Positions 51,333 through 59,458 of a stretch of DNA of 64,000 nt are shown in pieces (positions within the stretch are counted from its first letter, which is position 1; each line of letters opens with the position of its first letter). The stretch spans positions 248,001 through 312,000 of the forward strand of contig NZ_JABUNR010000001.1 in assembly GCF_013343715.1 (NCBI RefSeq), in the 5' to 3' direction. Source of the DNA: Mesobacillus harenae. GTDB lineage: Bacteria > Bacillota > Bacilli > Bacillales > Cytobacillaceae. The translations under genes were made by a program, and so were the position numbers. Under the pieces are notes generated by a model, which worked only from the letters and a program-made list of their open reading frames with translations, made no database searches and was not told the origin of the DNA.

Positions 51333-51432
51333 GAATAAACAGTTTCCTATCATTTTTTATAAAAAAAGATAATATTGTGACGAAACATTTTTCTGAATAT
51401 TCTATATTTATTCTGTTTGTATGCTTGTTGAA

Positions 51433-51480
51433 GTGTTATAATAATTTTAAGTATGAAACTGCTGTTCATATACGAAATTG
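51433..51480 (+). promoter_or_regulatory. Promoter with shared cluster motif, copy C
   Basis: Begins GTGTTATAAT (TATAAT at 51437-51442) like copies A and B but with three extra bases before the core. GAAACTGCTGTTC at 51455-51467 lies inside the inverted repeat TATGAA-N7-TTCATA (51453-51471). It precedes hydrolase 2 by about 50 bp. Confidence 0.62.
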
Positions 51481-51526
51481 ATCGAATCTTAAAATTAAGA
51501 GAAAAAACTGGCGAGGTGGTTTGGAT

Positions 51527-52312
51527 ATGAAAGAAACAGTATCTTTTATTGAGGAAATAGTCGAGATAAGCGGTGTGAAAACTCACGTATATACTGCTGG
51601 GGAAGGAGAGCCATTGTTATGGATGCATGGAGCAGGTGGAATAACGTCTATTCTTAAAACCTTTGAAGAACTAGCTAGGAATTACAAAGTCTACTTAGTT
51701 GATCACCCGGGTTTTGGTTTATCAGAAAAGAAAGAAGAACGTTTCATTGATTTTACTGATTATAATTACTTTTATCGAGACTTTTTAGATCATTATTCTC
51801 TTGATAAAGTTCACTTAGTAGGGCATTCACTAGGAGGAAGAATGGCAGTAGAATTTGCAATAAGTCACCCGCATCGTGTCAATAAATTAGTGTTGATTTC
51901 TGCTTCTGGATTATACATTGAAGGGGTTAAGCGAACAGATATTTTTATTCATCAACCTGAAAAGAGACCTGCACTTTACTTCTATAACCCAAAATATGCA
52001 GAGGACATGTTAAGAAAGGAAAAAAGTGAAGAAGAGAAAAGTATTGAGGTTAAGAACTTAACCATGTTTGCTAGATTAACTTGGGAAAAGAGCGATAACA
52101 GAAAGTTCCCTTTCTTACTTCGTTATGTTACTGCTCCTACTTGCATTATATGGGGAGAAAATGATGAAGTGCTTCCGGTTGAACACGGGAAAGTATTCGA
52201 AGAGCATATTCAAAACGCAAAACTCTATATATTACAGAAATGTGGACATATACCTCATGTGGAGCAAGAAGAACAGTGTATTGGGATTATACAGAACTTT
52301 TTAACAGTTTGA
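51527..52312 (+). CDS. Alpha/beta hydrolase, copy 2
   Basis: A 261-residue close paralogue of the product of 47553-48344 with LWMHGAGG, nucleophile VGHSLGGRM, WGENDEVLP and KCGHIPHVE. Both copies share the distinctive lid segment IEGVKRTDIFIHQPEKRP. The ATG 51527 has AGGTGG 7 nt upstream; an in-frame TTG two codons earlier is less likely. It leads a unit with LLM3 and the TRAP genes. Confidence 0.9.
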   Translation: MKETVSFIEEIVEISGVKTHVYTAGEGEPLLWMHGAGGITSILKTFEELARNYKVYLVDHPGFGLSEKKEERFIDFTDYNYFYRDFLDHYSLDKVHLVGHSLGGRMAVEFAISHPHRVNKLVLISASGLYIEGVKRTDIFIHQPEKRPALYFYNPKYAEDMLRKEKSEEEKSIEVKNLTMFARLTWEKSDNRKFPFLLRYVTAPTCIIWGENDEVLPVEHGKVFEEHIQNAKLYILQKCGHIPHVEQEEQCIGIIQNFLTV

Positions 52313-52347
52313 TATAAGAGCAGATTTATAGAATAGGAGGAAAAACT

Positions 52348-53499
52348 ATGGTTGAAGTCTTTGCGATGCACTTAATGCCATATATGGATATGCCAGATGA
52401 CTTTCGCGATAATTACGACACTTCATGGGTAACCTTTCCAAACTCATATTATAATCCGGAAAAAGGTCATGAATATTATAATCAGTTTTTAGAACAAATT
52501 CAGTATTCAGCAAGTATGGGGTTTGATGGGGTTGCGGTTAATGAACACCACCAAAATGCGTACGGGAACATGCCATCTCCTAATTTAATCGCAGCGATCT
52601 TAACACAAGCAACAAAAGGAACAAACACGAAGGTAGCGATATTAGGAAATATTATACCACTACATGACATTCCACAAAGAGTGGCAGAAGAGATTGCAAT
52701 GCTGGATGTAATTAGTGGAGGTCGAATTATCTCTGGTTTTGTTAGAGGCGTTGGTGCTGAGTATTTTAGTTTTCGAAATGTCAATCCCGCTGACTCAAAG
52801 GCAAGATTTTTTGAAGCTCACGATCTCATTAAAAGAGCATGGACAGAGCCAGGACCTTTTGAATTTAGAGGGAAATATTACGACTTTCCATATGTAAACA
52901 TTTGGCCAAGACCAATTCAGAATCCACATCCCCCAATTTGGACACCATCTGCAGGAAGCATCGATACTGTTGAGTTCGCAGCCGAACATCGTTACACATA
53001 CGCAATGACTGCCCTAGGTAAAGATTCAGCTGTCAAAACCTTTAATGATTATCGCCAAATTGCCGAGGAGAAATTTGGATACACTGCACAACCTAGTCAA
53101 CTTTGCTGGTCTAACAAAGTATATGTTGCTGAGACCGATGAAAAGGCAAGGCAAGAATTTGAAGAGCATGTGAAATTTTTCTTTGATAAGCACTTTACAG
53201 AGTCTAAACATTTACATTTTCCTCCAGGTTATCTAGCTGATCACTCGATGCAAAAAATTTTAGCGTCAAGAGAAGGCCGAGCTGATAGAACTATGGAAAA
53301 GATGTTTGAAGAGGGAAACATCACATACGGTTCTCCTGAAACGGTGAGACAAAGGCTTACCGAGCTTCATGAGGAAATGGGATTTGGTGTACTGAATTTA
53401 ACCATGCATACAGGCAATATGCCTCATTGGAAAGTGATGAAGAATATTGACTTATTTGGGAGAGAAGTATTACCGCATATCCAAAACTTGGGTCAATAA
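52348..53499 (+). CDS. LLM-class flavin-dependent monooxygenase, copy 3
   Basis: A 383-residue paralogue of the LLM proteins at 46357 and 48364, with NEHHQNAYGN and the conserved barrel core. It carries the QNPHPPIW form of the Pro-rich loop and its own version of the variable region (FFDKHFTESKHLHFPPGYLADHS). AGGAGG lies before the ATG. It is followed after 26 bp by the TRAP binding-protein gene, tying oxidation and uptake into one unit. Confidence 0.9.
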   Translation: MVEVFAMHLMPYMDMPDDFRDNYDTSWVTFPNSYYNPEKGHEYYNQFLEQIQYSASMGFDGVAVNEHHQNAYGNMPSPNLIAAILTQATKGTNTKVAILGNIIPLHDIPQRVAEEIAMLDVISGGRIISGFVRGVGAEYFSFRNVNPADSKARFFEAHDLIKRAWTEPGPFEFRGKYYDFPYVNIWPRPIQNPHPPIWTPSAGSIDTVEFAAEHRYTYAMTALGKDSAVKTFNDYRQIAEEKFGYTAQPSQLCWSNKVYVAETDEKARQEFEEHVKFFFDKHFTESKHLHFPPGYLADHSMQKILASREGRADRTMEKMFEEGNITYGSPETVRQRLTELHEEMGFGVLNLTMHTGNMPHWKVMKNIDLFGREVLPHIQNLGQ

Positions 53500-53525
53500 C
53501 TAAGTTAAAGGGAGGGTTTCTAAAG

Positions 53526-54611
53526 ATGAATTATAAAAAGATCTTGATGGGTGTTTTAATGTTATTAATAGCTTTGATTATCTCTGGTTGTGGATCAAAT
53601 GAGGTTAGTAATGATACTAATGGTGGGGAAACACCGAGTAATAAGGATGAGAGTAAGGATACAATTACATTGAAATTTGCTTCTGCATCTCCAGCCAATG
53701 CCCCATACACAGTAGGGGCGATGGAACCATTCATGGAAAGGGTTACTGAATTGACTAATAATCAAGTTCAGTTTGAGTTTTATCCTGCTGAACAATTAGG
53801 AAAAGCTGCCGATTTATTAGATTTAGTTAAAAACGGAGCAACAGATATAGCGTATTATGGATCTCCTTTTTATCCAAGTAAAATGCCAATTGGAAGTTCG
53901 ATGGTTGGAATACCGTACTTGAGCAAAACGTCACATCAAGGTTCGATGGCTTTACATGAGCTTGTAAAACAAAGTCCTATGTTAGAAGTTGATTTTTTAA
54001 ATAATGGAGTAAGGCCAGTAATTACTTCTGTTACAAGACCTTATGATTTCTTTACAGGAGGAAAAGAAATCAGGACACCAGATGACCTAAAAGGCAAAAA
54101 AGTTAGAAGCTCAGGCGGGATCTCCAATTTTACTTTTGAATTATTAGGTGCAACACCAGTAGCAGTCAACACACCAGATATGTATGAAGCATTTGACCAA
54201 GGAATTATAGAGGTTCTCCATATGTTTCCATCCACTCTTAATTCTTATGGGGTAGATGAATTAATTGGCTATGGAACTCAAGGTGCAAATTTCGGAGCTT
54301 CTGCAGTGGGCTTTGTAATAAATGAGGAAGTGTATCAGGGATTACCTAAAAATGTCCAAGAGGCGATTATTCAAGCAGGTGATGAAATTGTAGATAACTA
54401 TTCTGCATATGGTGATGAGGATAATTCAAACATAATTGAGGAGTGGAAAAAAGCAGATATGAATCTTGTAGAATTAACTGAAGCAGAACAGGAAGCATGG
54501 AGAAATGCAGCTGCCAAGGTTGAGGAAGCATGGTTAGATAAACAGGATAATAGGGAGTTAATACAGACGCTTGAAAAGTATAAAGAACTTCTGAAGAAAT
54601 ACGAGAAATAA
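53526..54611 (+). CDS. TRAP transporter substrate-binding lipoprotein, copy 1
   Basis: A 361-residue DctP-type protein with lipobox LIISGC (Cys near residue 22). Conserved regions are FASASPANAPYT, FYPAEQLGKAADLLDLVKNG, LKGKKVRSSGG (Arg expected to bind a carboxylate) and TPDMYEAFDQGIIEVLHMF. An AAAGGGAGGG site precedes the ATG. Unlike the uronate DctP, it belongs to a subfamily with the YYG-PFYPSKMPIG segment. It binds an acid substrate outside the membrane and delivers it to the DctQM permease downstream. Confidence 0.9.
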   Translation: MNYKKILMGVLMLLIALIISGCGSNEVSNDTNGGETPSNKDESKDTITLKFASASPANAPYTVGAMEPFMERVTELTNNQVQFEFYPAEQLGKAADLLDLVKNGATDIAYYGSPFYPSKMPIGSSMVGIPYLSKTSHQGSMALHELVKQSPMLEVDFLNNGVRPVITSVTRPYDFFTGGKEIRTPDDLKGKKVRSSGGISNFTFELLGATPVAVNTPDMYEAFDQGIIEVLHMFPSTLNSYGVDELIGYGTQGANFGASAVGFVINEEVYQGLPKNVQEAIIQAGDEIVDNYSAYGDEDNSNIIEEWKKADMNLVELTEAEQEAWRNAAAKVEEAWLDKQDNRELIQTLEKYKELLKKYEK

Positions 54612-54676
54612 CCATTATAAAAACTCCCCCTATAGATAATAGAAGTCAGATAACCAAGGTTGAAAATTAGAATTTT

Positions 54677-54723
54677 TTACTGTTGAACATGTTAGAGTTA
54701 TAGGATTTTATGTTCAACAGTAA
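54677..54723. promoter_or_regulatory. Perfect 14-bp inverted repeat between the two TRAP binding-protein genes
   Basis: TTACTGTTGAACAT (54677-54690) and ATGTTCAACAGTAA (54710-54723) are exact inverted copies with a 19-bp centre. There is no T-run after it on either strand, so it is more likely an operator or an mRNA-stabilising stem than a terminator. Confidence 0.7.
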
Positions 54724-54742
54724 TTCTCCTTATCACATATTA

Positions 54743-54756
54743 TGAAAGCGCTAACA
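54743..54756 (+). promoter_or_regulatory. Perfect CcpA catabolite response element
   Basis: TGAAAGCGCTAACA matches every position of the Bacillus consensus TGWAANCGNTNWCA. It lies 159 bp upstream of the second TRAP binding-protein start and suggests carbon catabolite repression of dctP2-dctQ-dctM. Confidence 0.8.
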
Positions 54757-54914
54757 AGTAAGGTTGGCTATAAATTAGCTATATTATCCTTATCAGAGAT
54801 GTTCTGAACTTAAAATACACACTTGAAATTTAATTTTTATCCTTACAAATATAACTCGGCTCCTAACATGTTCAATTCTTTACAGTTATGGTCGTTAAAG
54901 GGAGGAATAGGAAT

Positions 54915-56012
54915 ATGACAACTAAGTCTATTAGTATTATTGGTATCATTCTAGCTGTATTTCTAGTTGTTTCAGGGTGTAATTCAAATACAAATGAAGT
55001 TACTAGCGAAAACAGTAAACAAAACCCAAAAAGTACAAGTAAGGCAGAAATAGAAGAAAAAATCACCCTTAAATTTGCATCCTCATCTCCTGCCAATGCA
55101 CCTTATACCAAAGGAGTTATGGAACCTTTTATGGATAGGGTAACTGAATTAACAAATGGTCAAGTCCAATTTGAATTTTATCCTGCTGAGCAATTAGGTA
55201 AAACTGGAGACCTTTTAGATCTAGCTAAAGATGGTGCAACAGATATTGCTTACTACGGTCCTCTTTTTTACCCAAGTAAAATGCCAATAGGTAGCGCGTT
55301 GACTGGTATGCCGGGTTTATATAAAACTGGACATCAAGGGTCAGTGAATTATCACAGTATTGTTAATGAATCTCCCATACTTGAAACTGATTACTTAAGC
55401 AATAATGTTCGTCCAATTATCACAACTATGGTAAGACAGGCAGAGTTTTGGACAAAAGGTCAAGAAATTAATGTGCCTAATGATTTGAAAGGTTTAAAAG
55501 TTAGAGCGTCAGGAGGAGTAACAAATAAATTTCTAGAATATCTGGGTGCTACACCTGTTTTTGTAAATACTCCTGACATGTATGAAGCCTTTGACCAAGG
55601 GATACTTGATGTCCTACATATGTTTGCATCGACACTCAACTCGTATGGGCTTGGGGAGTTGCTAACTTATGGAACAGAAGGAGCGCGTTTTGGCGGAGGT
55701 TTAGTGGGGTTTGTGATTAACGAGGATGTATATCAAGGTCTTCCCGAAAATGTACAGAAAGCGATTATTCAAGCAGGAGATGAAATTACGGGGACGTATT
55801 CAAAAAACAATAGTGACAAAGAGAATGAAAGAGTTATAAAAGAATGGGATGAATCTGAAGAAATAACAATTCATCACTTAACAGAAGATGAATCGAAACA
55901 TTGGGAAGATGCTGCAAATGAGTTTAATAAGAGTTGGTTAAAAGAACAAGACAGTAAGGAATTTATCCAAGCATATGAAATGTTTAAAGAAGCATTAAAG
56001 GAACATGACTAA
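54915..56012 (+). CDS. TRAP transporter substrate-binding lipoprotein, copy 2
   Basis: A 365-residue paralogue of the product of 53526-54611 with lipobox VVSGC, FASSSPANAPYTKG, FYPAEQLGKTGDLLDLAKDG, LKGLKVRASGG and the same MYEAFDQGILDVLHMF segment. The ATG 54915 behind GGGAGGAATAGG is chosen over an upstream ATG at 54888. The ligand-facing stretches differ (VRQAEFWTKGQEINVP in place of TRPYDFFTGGKEIRTP), suggesting a related but distinct ligand. The two binding proteins appear to share one permease. Confidence 0.9.
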   Translation: MTTKSISIIGIILAVFLVVSGCNSNTNEVTSENSKQNPKSTSKAEIEEKITLKFASSSPANAPYTKGVMEPFMDRVTELTNGQVQFEFYPAEQLGKTGDLLDLAKDGATDIAYYGPLFYPSKMPIGSALTGMPGLYKTGHQGSVNYHSIVNESPILETDYLSNNVRPIITTMVRQAEFWTKGQEINVPNDLKGLKVRASGGVTNKFLEYLGATPVFVNTPDMYEAFDQGILDVLHMFASTLNSYGLGELLTYGTEGARFGGGLVGFVINEDVYQGLPENVQKAIIQAGDEITGTYSKNNSDKENERVIKEWDESEEITIHHLTEDESKHWEDAANEFNKSWLKEQDSKEFIQAYEMFKEALKEHD

Positions 56013-56056
56013 TACTTTCTTTTTGAAAGTTAGATAAATTTAAAGGAGGGACAAAA

Positions 56057-56554
56057 GTGGAATGGATAAAAAGATCTCTCGATAAGATAGATAAATTATT
56101 AAATATTATAGCTGGTTTGGCACTGTTTTTGCTAATGATATGGATTGTATCTGATGTTGTCGCTAGAGCCTTCTTTAATAGCCCTATACCAGGAACCATG
56201 GAAATTACAGGAGAATATTTTATGGTATTAATCGTATTTCTCGCGATTAGCTACACCTATAAGATTGGTGGGCATGTCAATGTTGAGTTGTTACAGAGTA
56301 AATTTTCAAACAGAATAAATGGAATTTTAAAGGTCATTTGTAATCTATTTATTATTCCAGTATTAATTATGACTGTACTTGCAAACTTCAATAAAGGAAT
56401 AGAATTTTTTACTGAAGATATTCGAACTGTCAGCACGCTCAACTATCCGTTAGCCCCTGCATTAATGATAATAACATTAGGATTAGTTTTGCTAACCCTA
56501 AGGCTTATTTTAGAAACAATAAGTATCTTACAAGGTAAGAAAGAATTTAAATAA
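56057..56554 (+). CDS. TRAP transporter small permease subunit (DctQ)
   Basis: A 165-residue protein with four membrane helices, including LALFLLMIWIVSDVVARAFFNSPIPGTMEITGEYFMVLIVFLAISYT, the DctQ signature. The start is a GTG behind GGAGGGA. It lies 44 bp after dctP copy 2 and 16 bp before dctM. Confidence 0.9.
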   Translation: MEWIKRSLDKIDKLLNIIAGLALFLLMIWIVSDVVARAFFNSPIPGTMEITGEYFMVLIVFLAISYTYKIGGHVNVELLQSKFSNRINGILKVICNLFIIPVLIMTVLANFNKGIEFFTEDIRTVSTLNYPLAPALMIITLGLVLLTLRLILETISILQGKKEFK

Positions 56555-56570
56555 AAAGAGAGGTGATATT

Positions 56571-57845
56571 ATGATTGCATTCAGCTTTTTGGTTTTATTA
56601 CTCATCCTTTTGTTAATCGGGTTACCAATAGGGTTTGTGCTTTTAATTGTTGGGTCTGGAGGAATTATTGTAATTTCAGGATTTGATTCATTAAATGGAA
56701 TGTTATCAACCGCTGTTTACCGAAGTGTTAATAGTTTTAGCCTTACCACAGTACCTTTATTTATTTTAATGGCGCATTTTATTTCAAAAAGCAGAGTAGC
56801 TGAGGATCTATTTGATTGCATTTTAAAATGGGTTGGTCATGCTCCAGGTGGTGCTGGTTTAGCAACTGTATTTTCTAGCGCTGGATTTGGAGCACTATCT
56901 GGGTCTAGTGTTGCAGCAACATCAATAATGTCACAAATTGCTGTTCCCCAAATGGTAAAGGCCAGATATTCAGAATCTTTTGCAGCCGGTTTAATCGCCT
57001 CTTGTACTGGTACATTAGCTGTTATGATCCCCCCCAGCATCCCGCTCGTCGTATATGCCATTCAAACAGAAAACTCTATAGGGAAACTATTAATAGCCGG
57101 AATTTTCCCAGGGTTATTATTAGCAGCTCTCCTCTCAATTACAGTAGTGATTGTAGCAGTGAAAAATAACAGTAAAACTGAAAGGTATTCATGGAAAGAG
57201 AGATTTTCATCCTTAAAATATATTTGGCCAATAGCAGTATTAGTGATTTTTATGTTGTCTTTAATCTTTTTTGGTATCACAACAACAACAGAAGCGGCAG
57301 CTTTTGGAGCAGCAGGTGCTTTAGTTTTAGGGTTGGCAATGAAAAGGTTAAAAGTAAATTTAATTATCGAAGCTTTACAACTTACAGTTAAATCAACATC
57401 AATGATTTTCACGATTATTATTGGAGCACATTTATTTTCTTACTTCATAGCACTCACAAGGGTTGGGAATACAATTATCAATGCTATTGAACAGAGTGGT
57501 TTACCCGCGTGGTCGGTTTTAGGATTGGTAATTATAACTTATCTAATTCTAGGAATGTTTTTGGATTTAATTGGTTCTTTACTGTTAACATTACCTTTAG
57601 TTTATCCTTTGCTCACAGGTCTTGGTTACGATCCTATATGGTTGGGTGTTATCATAGTTTTATTGCTTGAGATCGGGTTAGTTACTCCTCCAGTAGGCAT
57701 TAATTTATTCATCACAAGTCAACATTCCGGTGTATCCGTACAAAAAATTATAGTTGGTTCCTTGCCATTTATTGGTGTTTTGCTACTTACCATTTTTATT
57801 CTAATTTTGTTCCCTCAAATAGTATTATATTTGCCTAATCTATAA
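56571..57845 (+). CDS. TRAP transporter large permease subunit (DctM)
   Basis: A 424-residue DctM with about twelve membrane segments. Motifs are SFSLTTVPLFILMAHFI, FGALSGSSVAATSIMSQI, MIPPSIPLVVYAIQTENSIG and GLVTPPVGINLFITSQHSG. GAGAGGTGAT precedes the ATG. Together with DctQ and either of the two binding proteins it would import the catabolic substrate with sodium ions. Last gene of its unit. Confidence 0.92.
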   Translation: MIAFSFLVLLLILLLIGLPIGFVLLIVGSGGIIVISGFDSLNGMLSTAVYRSVNSFSLTTVPLFILMAHFISKSRVAEDLFDCILKWVGHAPGGAGLATVFSSAGFGALSGSSVAATSIMSQIAVPQMVKARYSESFAAGLIASCTGTLAVMIPPSIPLVVYAIQTENSIGKLLIAGIFPGLLLAALLSITVVIVAVKNNSKTERYSWKERFSSLKYIWPIAVLVIFMLSLIFFGITTTTEAAAFGAAGALVLGLAMKRLKVNLIIEALQLTVKSTSMIFTIIIGAHLFSYFIALTRVGNTIINAIEQSGLPAWSVLGLVIITYLILGMFLDLIGSLLLTLPLVYPLLTGLGYDPIWLGVIIVLLLEIGLVTPPVGINLFITSQHSGVSVQKIIVGSLPFIGVLLLTIFILILFPQIVLYLPNL

Positions 57846-58198
57846 AAAGAGATGTTATAAACTTTACGTGAATTCCACTTACTTGCACAGAAGTACTTAG
57901 GCTGTTCGTACACAGTCTAAGAGATTTTAGAGTGAAATATCAGTGAATTAATAAAGTTTGTATAATTGTTTTGATTATTTGGATGAAATATAAGAGATAG
58001 GTGCGCGAAACTATTATAAATTCGGGTTAACTAAGATTCTACTTGTAAGTAAGTTAGTTTATGATGATATTAGAAACAAAGTTCCTAGGTTTTAGACTTC
58101 ATCAATCGATTAAACATTACAATTAAGCCAGTCATTGTTATGCGACAAAAGTCTGTTTGGTAGATAAGAATAACCTCTTACTGAAAGGAGATATATCA
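57846..58198 (+). promoter_or_regulatory. Spacer with shared cluster motif, copy D
   Basis: A 353-bp AT-rich spacer without a gene. GAAACAAAGTTCC at 58073-58085 matches the GRAAC-N4-TNCC core and is the most symmetrical copy (GAAAC-AAA-GTTCC). It stands about 115 bp upstream of the CoA transferase start. I see no clear terminator for the TRAP unit. Confidence 0.55.
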
Positions 58199-59386
58199 GT
58201 GAACGGTGCATTAGATGGTATAAAAATATTAGATTTAACGAGAGTTCTGGCGGGTCCTCATTGTACAATGATTATGGCTGACTTAGGAGCAGATGTTATA
58301 AAGGTGGAGGCCCCGCCAGAAAGTGATGAGACAAGAGGGTGGGGACCACCTTTTCAGGAAGGAGTTAGTGCTTATTATTTATGCGCTAATCGGAATAAAC
58401 GAAGTATAACGGTAAATTTAAAAACAGAGGAAGGGAGAGGAATTATCCGTCAGCTAGTTGAAAAATCTGATGTACTTATTCATAATTTTAAGACTGGTTC
58501 GATGGAGAATTGGGGTCTTGACTACCCTACTTTGAAAGCTTTAAATGAAAAGTTAATTTTTTGCTCAATTACTGGTTTTGGGGAAACGGGTCCATACAGT
58601 CACTTGCCTGGGTATGATTTTATTGTGCAAGGATTGAGCGGACTTATGGACATCACGGGCACAAAAGAAAGCGGGCCTGTAAAAGTGGGAGTAGCCATGG
58701 TGGACATCTTGACAGGCTTGTATTCGGCGATCGCAATTCAAGCAGCTTTATTAGAACGAGAAAAATCAGGCCAAGGACAAAAAATAGATATGGCACTACT
58801 AGATACAGCGGTTAGTTCACTCGCAAATGTAGCTAGTAGTTATCTCATGACAAAAGAAGTTCCAGAAAGACTAGGCAACGATCATCCAAATATAGCTCCA
58901 TATTCAACATTTAAAACCTCTGATGGCCATTTAATCCTAACAATTGGAAATGATGGTCAATTTCAATCTTTATGTAAGGTGTTGAGGATTGAAGAGCTAG
59001 CACTGGACAAGAAGTTCTCGATCAACGAAGCTAGGGTGAAAAATCGTGAAGAACTGAGAAAGGTGCTAGAACATTTTCTTCGTACAAAAACTAGAGATCA
59101 TTGGATTAAATTATTCTCTGAACATAATATACCCTGTGGTCCAATTAACACTTTGGATCAAGTGTTTACAAACCCGCAAGTGACTGAGAGGGGTATGCTT
59201 ATTCAAATGGAGCATCCGGAAGCAGGGAAAATCAATCTTGTAGGTTCTCCAATTAAGCTTTCGAGGACAAAAGTGAAAATGGTTCAATATCCACCCGTGG
59301 CTGGTGAACATACAATAGAAGTTTTACGAGGGTTAGGAATTACGAATGAAAAAATCACGGAGCTCAAAAAGCGAAATATTATTTGA
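58199..59386 (+). CDS. CaiB/BaiF (class III) CoA transferase
   Basis: A 395-residue family III CoA transferase: LDLTRVLAGPHCTMIMADLGADVIKVE at the N-terminus, RNKRSITVNLKTEEGR, and the catalytic Asp in LPGYDFIVQGLSG. The C-terminal part (HLILTIGNDGQFQSLCKVL) fits the interlocked dimer fold. The start is GTG 58199 behind AAAGGAG; the frame to 58157 has no ribosome binding site. It moves CoA between a donor thioester and a carboxylate. In the cluster it should activate the acid produced by oxidation and hydrolysis. Confidence 0.9.
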   Translation: MNGALDGIKILDLTRVLAGPHCTMIMADLGADVIKVEAPPESDETRGWGPPFQEGVSAYYLCANRNKRSITVNLKTEEGRGIIRQLVEKSDVLIHNFKTGSMENWGLDYPTLKALNEKLIFCSITGFGETGPYSHLPGYDFIVQGLSGLMDITGTKESGPVKVGVAMVDILTGLYSAIAIQAALLEREKSGQGQKIDMALLDTAVSSLANVASSYLMTKEVPERLGNDHPNIAPYSTFKTSDGHLILTIGNDGQFQSLCKVLRIEELALDKKFSINEARVKNREELRKVLEHFLRTKTRDHWIKLFSEHNIPCGPINTLDQVFTNPQVTERGMLIQMEHPEAGKINLVGSPIKLSRTKVKMVQYPPVAGEHTIEVLRGLGITNEKITELKKRNII

Positions 59387-59420
59387 ATTTTATATTTAGT
59401 TGATTTTCTAAAGATAAGTA

Positions 59421-59458
59421 AAAAGCCAAGACTGCCAGCAGGCTGTCTTGGTTTTTTT
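59421..59458. terminator. Bidirectional terminator at the right end of the cluster
   Basis: CCAAGAC-T-GCC and GGC-T-GTCTTGG (59426-59451) form a stem with one T-T mismatch, with AAAAG on the left and TTTTTTT on the right. It ends both the CoA transferase gene and the convergent murQ. Confidence 0.88.

Noticed and set aside
39757..53499. Known riboflavin-degradation cluster (riboflavin lyase with flavokinase and reductase)
   Set aside because: The presence of a flavokinase, a reductase and LLM proteins is reminiscent, but the cluster also has CocE hydrolases, TRAP carriers and a CoA transferase, and no ribokinase was seen, so FMN is more likely cofactor than substrate. A sequence comparison would settle this.
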